Of a DNA stretch of 64,000 bases, positions 53,472-62,526 are shown piece after piece. The notes beneath the pieces are model-generated. The model saw only the letters and a program-made list of their open reading frames with translations. It had not been told where the DNA came from and searched no databases. The stretch lies in NCBI RefSeq assembly GCF_012932495.1, contig NZ_JABCNG010000005.1, forward strand, positions 1 to 64,000. Direction: 5' to 3'. The stretch is from Novosphingobium sp. SG919 (GTDB lineage Bacteria; Pseudomonadota; Alphaproteobacteria; Sphingomonadales; Sphingomonadaceae). A program made the position numbers and the translations under genes. Position 1 is the stretch's first letter; the number at the start of each line of letters is the position of its first letter.

Positions 53472-56237
53472 TCAACCTAGCCCGGCGCCAAGCCCCCTGG
53501 CCGCAGTGGGCGCCGGCATCACACTGCCCATCTGCGCCACGGCTGTCTGCACTTGCCCAGCTCGCTCACTGATCGCTGCAATCAACCGGTCGCGATCGTT
53601 GGTAAAGACCGTCGCCGTGGACCTCGCCCTGGAAATCCCGACATAGAAGCTCTTCTGATCGACCAGGTTGCTTGCCTTGCTGTCGGCATGGATCAGGACA
53701 TGGTCGGCTGTGCGGCCCTGTGCTGCAAAGGCCGTGTCCACATAGCCATGCCGGATATGCTGGTCACGGGCGGCATCCAGGCTCAATGCCTCGGTCCTGC
53801 CCCGTGCCGTCCGGATGGTCGCGCTGCGTAACAGCTCGTCCACGGCGATGACCTCGGCCCGCCCACCATTGATCCGCCCCGCTTCTCGGTCATTGCGCGT
53901 GAACTGGATGCGGTCGCCGACCTTGAGCTCCAGTTTCCGCGGCGCGAACGCCTGGCTGTTCCCCGTTCCCCATTGCCGCAAACGCCAATCCACGTCCCGC
54001 CCATCCTCCGATTGGAGCGTGATGGCAGCCCTCACCGGATCGATGGCCGCGACCCGATATGCTTCGCCGCGCACCACGCCCTTGTCGGCATAGTCGCGCG
54101 TGAAGCGCACGACGTCTCCCTGGTCATAGGCCAAAGGGTCACGCGCTTCGGCACGGGTCAGCCCCTTGTTGAGCAGGCTTTGCATCATGACAGCCGGGCC
54201 AGTCAGCGCCCCGGCCCTGGCCAAGGCATCACGGATAGTGGCGGTCAACGCATCGCGACCCTCCCGGGACGGCTCGATCACCAGCGTGCGCGCCCGGGCG
54301 GCTTTGTCCAGCCCGGCATAGTGCGCAGCGATAGTGGTAAAACGCTCAGCCAGGTCGGCGTTTTCGACAATCCGGCCGCCACCGCGGTCGAGCGCAGCAA
54401 GTGCCGCCCTGGCATCCCCTTCAATCGACGCGATGACCGCTTCCCGCGTCGCCGCGTTGCTCTGCCTCACGATCTCGCTGAGCCTGGCGGTCTCCATGCC
54501 GGCACCCTGCAACTGCGCAAAGGCCGCGCCTGCCTCGACCGATCCCAGTTGTTGCACATCGCCGACCAGGACGACGCGGGCATTCTCCTTTTGCGCGAGA
54601 TCGAACAGGCGGGCCGTGTCACGGGCCGAAAGCAAGGATGCTTCGTCGACGATCCAGGCTGCCGGCTGGCCGGGGTTGGCGCATTGCGGGGACAGCAGGT
54701 GGCGCGCGACGGTTTCGCTGCTGGTGCCGAGAGCTTCGCCCAAGACCATCGCCGCCGATGCGGTCGGAGCCAGCGCGATGACCGCAACGCCATGCGCCTC
54801 GGCCTCGCGGGCGAAGGTGGCCAAAACGGTAGTGGTCTTGGCCGTGCCGGCATAACCCTGCAAGGCCGTGATGCGGTTCGCGCTGCTCAGCAGCTGCTGC
54901 GTTGCGGCGCGCTGCTCGGCATTCCAGGCAAAGCCGGCCCACTCAGCCCGCGTTACAGCGCGGGCAACTGCCTTGGCCGCGGCGAGCGGCGAAGCAATCG
55001 GCGCCATCACCCCTCGCCCGTCAAATTCGGCCTTGAGCATCCTTGTCTCGATTGCCACATTCTGGCGGGTCGTGAAGCCCGAAAACGCCGCGCCGCGGCG
55101 ATCCAGATAGGTCCGGTCGATCAGCTGTCCCGCCCTGGTCGCCGCCTGCACGGCCGTCGCGATTTCGGCGTGGCCGACCTTGCCCAACCCGAACCGCCCC
55201 GCCTCTTCCTGCAATGCCGCGGCCGAGAACACCGATTGCCGCTCGCCCAGCTTGTCGGCAGCCTGGGCGACGGCGCGATCCGCCATGGTCGCCCGGCTCG
55301 CCCATTCCACCTGGTGCGCCGGACTGGCCGCCCTCGCCTGCGCCTCCGCCACGAGTGCCTGCCGCGTCGCCGGGCCGAACCCGGCCTTGTCCGCCGTCAG
55401 GCGCCATCCGGCGACCAGGGCAGCATGATTGCCGGCCGACTTGGCCGCACGCGTATCCAGGGCCGCCATCTGCTTCTCGGCCGCACTGGCCTCGCCGCGC
55501 GAGGTACCGCGTTCGCCAAGCCTGGCTTCGATCTCGGCACTGCGGGTGCTGAAAGCGGCCAGGACCGCGCTGGCAACACCCCTGATTTCGAAGAGGGAAT
55601 CCTTGCCCACCTCGATGTCGTATCCCAGCGCCCGCACGTTCACCGCCAGTTCCTGGCGATAGATCGCGCCGATCTGCTTCTGCAGCTGATAGATCGCGCG
55701 CGGCTCCAGGCTGCGCCACGCGCCATCCGCGTCCTGCGTCGCGTTCATCACCACATTGTGGGTATGCAGCTGTGGGTCCTGGGCCCGGCTGGTATGGTGC
55801 TGGAAACTGGCAATGACCAGATTGCGCGTCATGTCGCGCACGATCTGGCCATTCTCGCGGGTGCGGGTCGCAGCCATGTGCTGCTCGACGTGGGCCATGG
55901 CGACCTGCACCGCCGCGCCATGCGCCGCGATCAAGCGCCGGTCTCCCGCCACCTCGGCCATGATCGACACCGACTTGGGCGCGCTCAAGGTGATGTCCCA
56001 GCCGGGGCGGTGCTCGCGGTTGCCGCCGCGCATGGTGCCCAGCTGCTGCCCGGCGACCTGGCCATCGAGCAGCGCGTGGAATTGCGCCCGGTCGACCTCG
56101 CCGGCAAGGCCCAGCGCGGCCGCGCCCTGGCCCTGCCATTGCGACGGCGCGAGACCACCTTCGGCGTAGTAATCATCGGCCTCGTAATAGCTGGCAGCCT
56201 GGGCCGAACTGGTCAGCGCGGAGACGGAAGCGACCAT
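53472..56237 (-). CDS. traA: MobF/TraA-type conjugative relaxase-helicase
   Basis: 921 residues from ATG 56237, whose first base overlaps the TraD stop (TAATG). An N-terminal tyrosine cluster ASYYEADDYYAEGGL is followed by the metal-binding HxH motif PQLHTHNVVMN at ~165-175. A helicase half follows, with Walker A ALQGYAGTAKTTTVL, Walker B WIVDEASLLSARD and a late YVGISRARSTATVFT. Overall layout matches TrwC/TraA-class relaxases that nick oriT and unwind the transferred strand. The Walker A reads GTAKTT rather than the usual GVGKTT; the essential Lys-Thr is kept. Confidence 0.92.
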   Translation of the reverse strand: MVASVSALTSSAQAASYYEADDYYAEGGLAPSQWQGQGAAALGLAGEVDRAQFHALLDGQVAGQQLGTMRGGNREHRPGWDITLSAPKSVSIMAEVAGDRRLIAAHGAAVQVAMAHVEQHMAATRTRENGQIVRDMTRNLVIASFQHHTSRAQDPQLHTHNVVMNATQDADGAWRSLEPRAIYQLQKQIGAIYRQELAVNVRALGYDIEVGKDSLFEIRGVASAVLAAFSTRSAEIEARLGERGTSRGEASAAEKQMAALDTRAAKSAGNHAALVAGWRLTADKAGFGPATRQALVAEAQARAASPAHQVEWASRATMADRAVAQAADKLGERQSVFSAAALQEEAGRFGLGKVGHAEIATAVQAATRAGQLIDRTYLDRRGAAFSGFTTRQNVAIETRMLKAEFDGRGVMAPIASPLAAAKAVARAVTRAEWAGFAWNAEQRAATQQLLSSANRITALQGYAGTAKTTTVLATFAREAEAHGVAVIALAPTASAAMVLGEALGTSSETVARHLLSPQCANPGQPAAWIVDEASLLSARDTARLFDLAQKENARVVLVGDVQQLGSVEAGAAFAQLQGAGMETARLSEIVRQSNAATREAVIASIEGDARAALAALDRGGGRIVENADLAERFTTIAAHYAGLDKAARARTLVIEPSREGRDALTATIRDALARAGALTGPAVMMQSLLNKGLTRAEARDPLAYDQGDVVRFTRDYADKGVVRGEAYRVAAIDPVRAAITLQSEDGRDVDWRLRQWGTGNSQAFAPRKLELKVGDRIQFTRNDREAGRINGGRAEVIAVDELLRSATIRTARGRTEALSLDAARDQHIRHGYVDTAFAAQGRTADHVLIHADSKASNLVDQKSFYVGISRARSTATVFTNDRDRLIAAISERAGQVQTAVAQMGSVMPAPTAARGLGAGLG

Positions 56238-58126
56238 TACACCGGCCCCTGGCTGGTGGGTGACTGTCGCTTGGGCTTCTGCTTTCGGAAGACCGCGACC
56301 GAAGGATCTGCAGCCGGCGCAGGAACAGACAATGGCGCTGGCCTGGTCGCCGATACTTTCTCCCACAGCGTCTGGCGGGGATCGCCAGCAACAAAGCCCG
56401 GCTCACGCGCCGGCCCACGCCGGGCAACATGATCGGCCCCCAGCATGATCCGCGCCACCGGCAGGCCATCGGGAAAGAGCAGATAGCCGGTAAACTTGGG
56501 CAGGCGCAACTCGCTGGCCATGACCGCAGGGCGAACCTTGCGCAGCTTGCCCAAGGTCGTGCGCGGCCCCTCGTCACCCTCGGCCAGCGCATCGGTCATG
56601 GTCTGGATCTCGACCTCGCACGCGCCGATTGCCCGGCTCGCCCATTGCTGCGTTTCGCCATCGATGGTCTGCAGGAACAGCTTGGTATTGCAGCACCCCA
56701 GGATCGATTCTGCCATCTGCGCGCCATAGCGATGCTGCATCTGCCCCAGCGCCTGGAACGTCAGGATCACGGCAGCACCGAACTTGCGGCCCTCGGGCAG
56801 CAGCCGCGCCAGGCTGTCGACGCGCGGGAGGTCGGCGAGCTCGTCGAGCACGAACCAGATGCGTCGGTCAGGCGATGGCGGCAGGCCGAGAACCGCGCTG
56901 GCCGCGCATTCCAGCCAGCAGGCGAGCAAGGGTTTCGAAGCCTCGAAATAGTCCTCCTTGCGCGGCACGAAGATCCACGGACTGGCGCCCTCGCGCTGGT
57001 CAAGCCCATGGATGAAGTCGCGAAAGGCAAAAGGCGTGGCCCCGCTGCCCTCGACCCGCAGGAACTGGATGAGGTCGGCGGCCTTGGCGAGCATGAACAG
57101 CACGCTGCCGGTCGCCCGATCGGCATCATCGGCAAAAGTCCGCGCCGATGAGCTGGTGGCGAGCCAGGCTTTGAGATCGTCCTTGGTGCGATTTTGCAGC
57201 GCGTGCAGCAGATCGGCGAGCGTGCAGGCCTTCTCGCGCCACAGCGCGCGGAGCATGTTGGCGACCAGGATACGGCTGGTGTCGAGCCAGACGTCGCTGT
57301 CGCGCTGCCCGGTCTCGGTGATGAGCTGGTGAGCAATGCGATCGGCGTCGGCCGGATGGGCAATCTCGGCGAAGGGCGACCAGAACGCGCAGCGGGCGTC
57401 GAACGGATTGAGCAGGATGTCGCCCCGCTCGGGTCGGTAATAGTGGGCGATGAATTCCCCACTGGTGTCATAGACCAGAGCCGCTTCGCCGCGCGCCTCG
57501 ATCCCGTCGAGCAACTGGCGCAGGGCAGTGGTCTTGCCCGATCCGGTCGTGCCGATCATGGCGATATGGCGGGTTTCCAAGCGCGACGGCAGCGGCACCG
57601 TGCCGATCGACAAGGGCAAGGGCCCTGCCTCCTGCGCCGTCCGCCGCGCCAGCTGCGCTTCGCTGACGATCGCCGTTCCGGCCATCCAGCGGTCGGCCAG
57701 CAGGCGCCCACGGCGGCGCGCCAGCACGTCGCGCCTGGCCAGCAGGAGAGCGAGCCAGCCGAGAAAACCCACCGCGCTGCCCCATGCTGCCCGGCTGCGG
57801 ACCTGCCGCGCGCTGCGCTGGAAATAGGGGTGGGCGATGATCGCACGTGCCGAACGGTCCCTGTCGATTTGCCCGCCGCGATGGACATCGATTCCCGTAT
57901 CGCTGGCCCAGGCCGACACCGCCCACAGCTTGAGCCTGGCCCAGTGATAGGTTGCGGCCGCCACGATCGCGTCCCGCCCTGCCGCGACACCGGGCAACGT
58001 CATCCCCCCCAAGATGACGGCGACCAGCATGGCCAGGGCTTGCCGTTTGCCGCGGGCCAGGCTGCGTTCGTGCTGCTGCTTGCGCAGGGCATCGGCATGG
58101 ATGCGACGATCCGGCGTTCCACTCAT
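56237..58126 (-). CDS. traD: Type IV coupling protein (TraD)
   Basis: 629 residues. Two N-terminal membrane helices (ALAMLVAVILGGMTL and AVGFLGWLALLLA) precede Walker A MIGTTGSGKTTALRQLL (~195-210) and Walker B RRIWFVLDELADLP (~400). This is the conjugation ATPase that links relaxase to the mating channel. Its ATG overlaps the previous gene's stop (ATGA at 58123-58126) and its stop overlaps the relaxase start. Confidence 0.92.
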   Translation of the reverse strand: MSGTPDRRIHADALRKQQHERSLARGKRQALAMLVAVILGGMTLPGVAAGRDAIVAAATYHWARLKLWAVSAWASDTGIDVHRGGQIDRDRSARAIIAHPYFQRSARQVRSRAAWGSAVGFLGWLALLLARRDVLARRRGRLLADRWMAGTAIVSEAQLARRTAQEAGPLPLSIGTVPLPSRLETRHIAMIGTTGSGKTTALRQLLDGIEARGEAALVYDTSGEFIAHYYRPERGDILLNPFDARCAFWSPFAEIAHPADADRIAHQLITETGQRDSDVWLDTSRILVANMLRALWREKACTLADLLHALQNRTKDDLKAWLATSSSARTFADDADRATGSVLFMLAKAADLIQFLRVEGSGATPFAFRDFIHGLDQREGASPWIFVPRKEDYFEASKPLLACWLECAASAVLGLPPSPDRRIWFVLDELADLPRVDSLARLLPEGRKFGAAVILTFQALGQMQHRYGAQMAESILGCCNTKLFLQTIDGETQQWASRAIGACEVEIQTMTDALAEGDEGPRTTLGKLRKVRPAVMASELRLPKFTGYLLFPDGLPVARIMLGADHVARRGPAREPGFVAGDPRQTLWEKVSATRPAPLSVPAPAADPSVAVFRKQKPKRQSPTSQGPV

Positions 58127-58491
58127 GGCTCGTCCCGTGCCAGTCGCCGCTGGCGCTCATAGGCGGCGTGGACCTGTGCGGTGATCGCTTCGTCGTCCTC
58201 GGCCAGGCCCAGGGCCGAAGCGCGCGCATAGCCGTAGGCGGCGCAGGCGGTGAACAGCACGCGGTCGAGCAGACGCTCGGCCGCAGTCAGCCGGGTGCCG
58301 ACCGAGGCCAGTTCGAGGACGATGTCGCGCCCGGACGTGTCCTGCGCCGCTGGCTTGGCGAGCGTCGCGGCGCCGGCTTTCACGCAGCGTTGCAGCTGGG
58401 CATAGACACTGGTGCCGTCGCGTTCGGCGAGAGTCCGCAGGGCCTTGTCGAGCGCAATCGGCACGCGCACGGTATGCTGCACCGGCCTCAT
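58123..58491 (-). CDS. Small conjugation-accessory protein (ribbon-helix-helix-like)
   Basis: 122 residues starting MRPVQHTVRVPIALDKALRTLAERDGTSVYAQLQRCVKAGA. The N-terminus resembles ribbon-helix-helix DNA-binding proteins, followed by an Ala/Leu-rich helical part. It is first in the operon with TraD and relaxase and may bind oriT as a relaxosome accessory factor. This is inference. Confidence 0.6.
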   Translation of the reverse strand: MRPVQHTVRVPIALDKALRTLAERDGTSVYAQLQRCVKAGAATLAKPAAQDTSGRDIVLELASVGTRLTAAERLLDRVLFTACAAYGYARASALGLAEDDEAITAQVHAAYERQRRLARDEP

Positions 58492-58948
58492 CGCTCCGCC
58501 TCCGCCAGCGTGCGCGCCGCACTCCTGGAAAAGCCCGCAATTGCGCGATGCTGAGAACCAGCCAAGCCCGCGCACGCGCCGCGCAGTCGCGAGAAACGGC
58601 AGAAAACCGGCATGCACGGGTGCGTGAGGTGTGTATCGATTTTATGGGCCCGATGCGCAGCATCGCGGCCCCGCTTGCTTGCCCGGTCAACGATGCATTC
58701 GCGGACTGTCGCGGCCTTTCCGCCACGGGATGGACAGCCTGCCAGGCACCCTTCCGTCGCGCCGAACTGGCCCTCGCCAACAGTCTTCGAAGAGCGTGCA
58801 CAATCGGCGTGCCGAGCCGCCACCCCAACCAGGAACCCTGTCCACATGGCGGGAGTAGTGGCTGCCGGATCACCGTGTGCCGACTTGCCGGGACCGGCAT
58901 CACGCCGGCGATCGGCGCCCCCGGCACGAACCTGTGCCATCCGCACCA
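58492..58948. other. Intergenic region upstream of the tra operon; possible oriT
   Basis: About 455 bp with no recognised gene. It contains a strong imperfect hairpin at 58646-58671 and lies between the mobilisation operon and the lytic transglycosylase, where an oriT or promoter would be expected. No nic site can be identified by eye. Confidence 0.4.
58646..58671. repeat. Inverted repeat upstream of the tra operon
   Basis: GGGCCCGATGC, loop GCA, then GCATCGCGGCCC: an 11-bp stem with a single bulged base. Candidate oriT hairpin or terminator. Confidence 0.5.
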
Positions 58949-59665
58949 TCATGGCCGGTCTTTCCGCAGTTCGCGTGGAAACAGACTGTCGCGCGGCGGC
59001 ACCTCAAGCGCGTCAACGCTGGCGGGATCCGCCGACCGGTCCGTTTCGCCAAGCGGCCGGGGCGAAGAGAACAGTGGGGCGGCACGCCAGTCTGGCATTG
59101 CCGCATGCTCGTCCTGCGCCGCCGGCACAGTGGTGCCGAGATCCCCCGACAAGGCGAGCCGAGCGGACAGCCGGGCCACATAGCGCAGGGTCTCGGCAGG
59201 CAAGGGGCGAAGGCCGCGACGATAGGCGTCGTAGCGGGTCGGCCCGGCGTTGTAGGCCGCCAGAAAGCCGGGACTGCCATAGCGATCGCGCAGCACCCGG
59301 ACATAGGCCGCGCCGGCCAGGATATTGGCTCGCGGTGCGAAGGGATCCTCGCCCAATCCATAAGTGCGGGACAGCGCGCGCCAGGTGTCCGGCATGAGTT
59401 GCATCAAGCCCATCGCACCGGCCGGCGACACGGCCGCAGGATCGCCACCGCTTTCAGCAGCGAGGATCGCGGCCAGCCAGGCTTCGGGCACGGCGAACCG
59501 CGCGGCGGCTTCGGCGACAAGCGGCGCCCAGGGCGACCGGTCCGGCGGTGCCGCTAGGGACAAGCCAGTCAGCGGTTTCGCCTGGGCCACTGCGGTCGGC
59601 GAGGTCAGGCCGCAGACTAGCAGCAGCGCCGGTATCACCCTGATGCTGCGCACGACGCAGCGCAT
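58949..59665 (-). CDS. Lytic transglycosylase (conjugation-associated)
   Basis: 238 residues from ATG 59665. A signal peptide (IRVIPALLLVCGLTSPTAVA) precedes an SLT domain: PEAWLAAILAAESGGDPAAVSPAGAMGLMQLMPDTW with the catalytic Glu in ESGG, then NILAGAAYVRVL and LAAYNAGPTRYDAY. It opens peptidoglycan for the mating channel. The upstream extension to 59944 is not considered coding. Confidence 0.88.
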   Translation of the reverse strand: MRCVVRSIRVIPALLLVCGLTSPTAVAQAKPLTGLSLAAPPDRSPWAPLVAEAAARFAVPEAWLAAILAAESGGDPAAVSPAGAMGLMQLMPDTWRALSRTYGLGEDPFAPRANILAGAAYVRVLRDRYGSPGFLAAYNAGPTRYDAYRRGLRPLPAETLRYVARLSARLALSGDLGTTVPAAQDEHAAMPDWRAAPLFSSPRPLGETDRSADPASVDALEVPPRDSLFPRELRKDRP

Positions 59666-59883
59666 GCCGCTGGACCGCCCTGCCCAATACCAGACCAGGC
59701 CACGCTGCCGATTGCCGGCGCGGCATTGCCGACAAGGCAGCGGCGCGAACCGGGCAGGATGGGCCCGATCGCCGGCGCCGGCAGGCCATGGTCCACGCTC
59801 GCCCTGCGCGCAAACCGATACCAGCGCGCAGGGCAGCCACCAGGCACGGCCTGCCGACCTTTGCGAGACAAGACCAGGAGGGA

Positions 59884-60465
59884 TCATGGCTGCGTCCTTC
59901 GCATGGGAGACAGAGACAATGATGGCGGGCTGGCCGCGAACCACACGCGCCGGCCGCTACCGCGTTCGTCGGTCCAGACCGGGTGGGCCACGCCGAGCAC
60001 CGCGCGGCGCGACACTGCCCCGAAATAGCGGCTGTCGACGCTGTCGGCGCGCGCCGGGGCGAGCAGGAACAGCTGATCGGGCGCCAGGCGGAAACAACCC
60101 GACCAGACCGGCAGGGCGCGCCCTACCCGATCGCGTGCGCGAGCCTCCGCGACCACATGCCCCGCGATCGTGATCGTCTGGCCAATGCGGCAGACCCGCG
60201 TACCTGTCGCAGCCGCCAGCGGTTTGAGCAGCGGCACCCCCGCCGGCAGGTAGCCGCGCTGCGCCATGAGCCTGGCCCACGGCGGCGACATGCGCACGAC
60301 GAGCCGCTGGCCCGGCACCAGCCGCGTCGGCGGGCTGATCCAGTAGAGACCGGTCGGGACGCTGGGCGAGGCATTCCACACCAGGCGTGGCCGCGCGGGC
60401 AGCACGACCGGCACGACTAGCGCGGCCACGGCCAGTTCCATCGCCAGCAAGGCGCGCCCGTTCAT
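59884..60465 (-). CDS. traF: TraF-like S26 signal peptidase
   Basis: 193 residues. An N-terminal membrane helix is followed by NASPSVPTGLYWISPP (catalytic Ser in the SxPxGLY motif), PLLKPLAA (candidate Lys) and a C-terminal SRYFGAVSRRAVLGVAHPVW. This is the conjugation peptidase that matures (cyclises) pilin in related systems. Its ATG overlaps the DUF2840 stop (ATGA at 60462-60465). Confidence 0.85.
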   Translation of the reverse strand: MNGRALLAMELAVAALVVPVVLPARPRLVWNASPSVPTGLYWISPPTRLVPGQRLVVRMSPPWARLMAQRGYLPAGVPLLKPLAAATGTRVCRIGQTITIAGHVVAEARARDRVGRALPVWSGCFRLAPDQLFLLAPARADSVDSRYFGAVSRRAVLGVAHPVWTDERGSGRRVWFAASPPSLSLSPMRRTQP

Positions 60466-60905
60466 GGCCGTGCCTCCCGCCGCGCAGGGCAGGCAGCCTG
60501 GTCCCGGGACTCGGCGATCCACGCCGCGGCGGGCGCGGCCAGGCGCGCATGGATTTGCCGCCAGTGAGCCGGCACGACCTCTTGAGCGGCAGGGCCCAGC
60601 GCCTCGAGGGCATCGATCACGGCAAAGACCCGAGCCACGCGGCGCCAGCCCTGCACGGCAAGGAGGATTTCGCCGCCCTGATCGACAAACGGGAGGCGCG
60701 TGACGGGCATGCCGCGTTGCACGGCGCGGACGATGGCGAGGTGCGAAAGCGCGGTGCCATGGTCAGGGCCGGCCCAGCGTACCAGCGCGAAGACCTTGCC
60801 AGGCGCATAGCTTTCGACGCGGCACCCGCCATCGCAGCGACCGCTGAAAACCGGTTTGCCAAAGCGCAGCCAGTGCGCGCGCCGGCCCTGCGGCCAGGAC
60901 AGCAT
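60462..60905 (-). CDS. DUF2840 family protein
   Basis: 147 residues beginning MLSWPQGRRAHWLRFGKPVF, with SYAPGKVFALVRWAGPDHGT and RLPFVDQGGEILLAVQGW, the recognised DUF2840 pattern. This family travels with plasmid traF and repA genes. Function unknown. It is translationally coupled to TraF. Confidence 0.8.
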   Translation of the reverse strand: MLSWPQGRRAHWLRFGKPVFSGRCDGGCRVESYAPGKVFALVRWAGPDHGTALSHLAIVRAVQRGMPVTRLPFVDQGGEILLAVQGWRRVARVFAVIDALEALGPAAQEVVPAHWRQIHARLAAPAAAWIAESRDQAACPARREARP

Positions 60906-61028
60906 GACGTGGGTAAGGCGATCATCGCGCGCGCCAGTCGCGGCAGTATCGCGGCCTGACACTGTGCACGGCGCTGTGCCCGCGGCACCGCATTCAGCGC
61001 CGGATTCTCCACCGCTTGCCGGCGTTAG

Positions 61029-61049
61029 CAGGAATCCGCAGGATTCCTG
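61029..61049. terminator. Hairpin between repA and DUF2840
   Basis: CAGGAATCC, loop GCA, GGATTCCTG: a 9-bp perfect stem. It could terminate repA or be an origin structure. Confidence 0.5.
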
Positions 61050-61107
61050 GTTAGGTCGGTTAAGCAACTCACAACCCGTTGAAAGCATGAGCCTATCGCC
61101 CTGGTTC

Positions 61108-61172
61108 GGTTCCCGATCGTCCGGGAAAGCGGTTCCCGATGGTCCGGGCGACGGGGTTCCTGATCGTCCGTG
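61108..61172 (+). repeat. Three iteron-like direct repeats
   Basis: GGTTCCCGATCGTCCGGG at 61108-61125, GGTTCCCGATGGTCCGGG at 61131-61148 and GGTTCCTGATCGTCCGTG at 61155-61172. The 18-bp units are spaced 23 and 24 bp, near two helical turns, immediately next to repA. Such arrays bind plasmid initiators. Confidence 0.7.
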
Positions 61173-61177
61173 CCGCA

Positions 61178-62035
61178 TCATGACTTATCCACAGGGGCAA
61201 AGCCGACCCGCCGCAGCGCCTGGTCGTAGCGGTTTTCGGGAAGCCGGACGAAGCGCAGCCAGTGCCGGCCGTGCTCGGCAAAAAGCGTGAGCGTGTAGCC
61301 CGGCAAGGCCTGGCGCTGGACGATATCGCGCAGCGCGAAGGCAAAGCGCTTGAGCGGCCAGAGCAGCCCTGAACGCAGGTGGAGATGGGGCAGATCGAAC
61401 GTCCAGCCACCCGGCTGGCGCCCACCGTGCTTGCGCACCAGGCGGTAGAGCCAGCGCTCGAGCCCGCCGGTCAGGCCAAAATAGGCGCGATCGATCGTCA
61501 GCACCCACTGCGCCTGGATCACGCCCTGGTAGAACCAGTCGGGTACGACCAGCTCGATGCCGCATGCCCGGCCGCGCGCATCGCAGCATTCGCGCCACTC
61601 GTTGATCCAGGAAAAGCGGTGACGCCGGCCGCGCTCGGGCTGGCGGATGGTGGTGGCGATACTGGTCGACTGCAGGCGATCGAGCGCGGCCTTGAGGCGC
61701 TCGTAGCTGGCCTTGCCGGTGCCACGGCAGGTGAACGTAAGGATATCATGGGGCCGCGCCGCGATCAGCCGCGACGTCGGCCGCCCGGCATCGCGCGCTT
61801 CGACGATCTGGCTGGCAATCCAGATCAGCACGTCGGCATCCCAGATCGTGGCCATGCCATGCTCGTGGGTGGCTTCGACGAGGATCGCGACGTCGCCCAT
61901 GCGGAAATCGATCGGGCGGGTGCGGCGGCTCTTGGCGAGGCTGAAGAACGGCCAGACCATCAGATCCTGGGCATCTCGCGGCGCGATCGGGCCGCGCACA
62001 GGCACGAACAGGTCAAGTTGCTCGCGTGACGGCAT
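61178..62035 (-). CDS. repA: Plasmid replication initiator RepA (RPA family)
   Basis: 285 residues from ATG 62035. Motifs LMVWPFFSLAKSRRTRPIDF, VLIWIASQIVEARD, ARPHDILTFTCRGTG, YERLKAALDRLQSTSI, FYQGVIQAQWVLTIDRAYFGLTGGLERWLYRLVRKHGG match the 'replication initiator protein A' family of proteobacterial plasmids. Iteron-like repeats adjoin its 3' end. This identifies the backbone as a plasmid, free or integrated. Confidence 0.92.
   Translation of the reverse strand: MPSREQLDLFVPVRGPIAPRDAQDLMVWPFFSLAKSRRTRPIDFRMGDVAILVEATHEHGMATIWDADVLIWIASQIVEARDAGRPTSRLIAARPHDILTFTCRGTGKASYERLKAALDRLQSTSIATTIRQPERGRRHRFSWINEWRECCDARGRACGIELVVPDWFYQGVIQAQWVLTIDRAYFGLTGGLERWLYRLVRKHGGRQPGGWTFDLPHLHLRSGLLWPLKRFAFALRDIVQRQALPGYTLTLFAEHGRHWLRFVRLPENRYDQALRRVGFAPVDKS
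61185..61193. promoter_or_regulatory. Consensus DnaA box
   Basis: TTATCCACA, a perfect DnaA box on the top strand, inside the last codons of repA (Val-Asp-Lys) and 12 bp from the iterons. Its overlap with coding sequence means chance cannot be excluded. Confidence 0.45.
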
Positions 62036-62079
62036 GCGGCTGGTCGGTGCGGCGCGTGCCGCCGCGGTGGACCGCGCAC

Positions 62080-62349
62080 TCACCGCCGCACCGGCCCGGT
62101 GCCGGGCTGGCGCCGCGCCGGATGGACCACGCCGCGCCCCGGCTCGCGGGTCGAGCGGCGCTGCCCCTGGTCGGCCCATGCGTCAAGGTCGGCGAGCGCA
62201 TAGACGATCCGCCCGCCAAGCTTGTGGTAGACCGGACCGGTGCCGAAGCAGCGGTGCTTTTCGAGCGTGCGCGGCGACAGCCCGAGATGGACGGCCGCAT
62301 CGGGCGTGCGCAAGTAGCGCGGGTATACCGGGGAAGGAATGGGATTCAT
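62080..62349 (-). CDS. AlpA/MerR-like helix-turn-helix regulator
   Basis: 89 residues: YLRTPDAAVHLGLSPRTLEKHRCFGTGPVYHKLGGRIVYALADLDAWADQ, a complete HTH_17-type domain (the motif used by AlpA/excisionase-like proteins), with a basic tail. It precedes repA and follows the DUF2493 gene, a common arrangement in sphingomonad plasmids. It may regulate the backbone. Confidence 0.85.
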   Translation of the reverse strand: MNPIPSPVYPRYLRTPDAAVHLGLSPRTLEKHRCFGTGPVYHKLGGRIVYALADLDAWADQGQRRSTREPGRGVVHPARRQPGTGPVRR

Positions 62350-62435
62350 AGTCGGGCTCCATCGCGAGCGGAAGAGCTGCGGCGCAGCCCTTCCCGATGA
62401 GCCCAATCCTGGCGCGGTGCCGGCACCGGGGCGGA

Positions 62436-62466
62436 GTGACAAAAACGCCCCCGGCATCTTTGTCAC
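62436..62466. promoter_or_regulatory. Inverted repeat upstream of the AlpA-like gene
   Basis: GTGACAAA at 62436-62443 and TTTGTCAC at 62459-62466 are a perfect 8-bp inverted repeat with a 15-nt spacer, ~90 bp upstream of the AlpA-like start. A further 12-bp palindrome GGTGCCGGCACC lies at 62416-62427. Candidate autoregulatory operators. Confidence 0.5.
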
Positions 62467-62526
62467 ACCGCGTCCCGCCAAGGCGCCAGCGCGACACGAT
62501 CAGGCCGATCGGACCCGCCCCGCGCG

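Larger units (their letters stand above)
60906..61177. other. Region between repA and DUF2840; likely replication origin
   Basis: About 270 bp with three iteron-like direct repeats (61108-61172) and a 9-bp stem hairpin (61029-61049, CAGGAATCC/GGATTCCTG). It contains AT-richer DNA at 61046-61090. See the iteron and DnaA entries. Confidence 0.55.

Noticed and set aside
53973..56432. Very long forward frame of 819 codons opposite the relaxase
   Set aside because: Antisense shadow of the high-GC relaxase gene; the relaxase has all its motifs in order.
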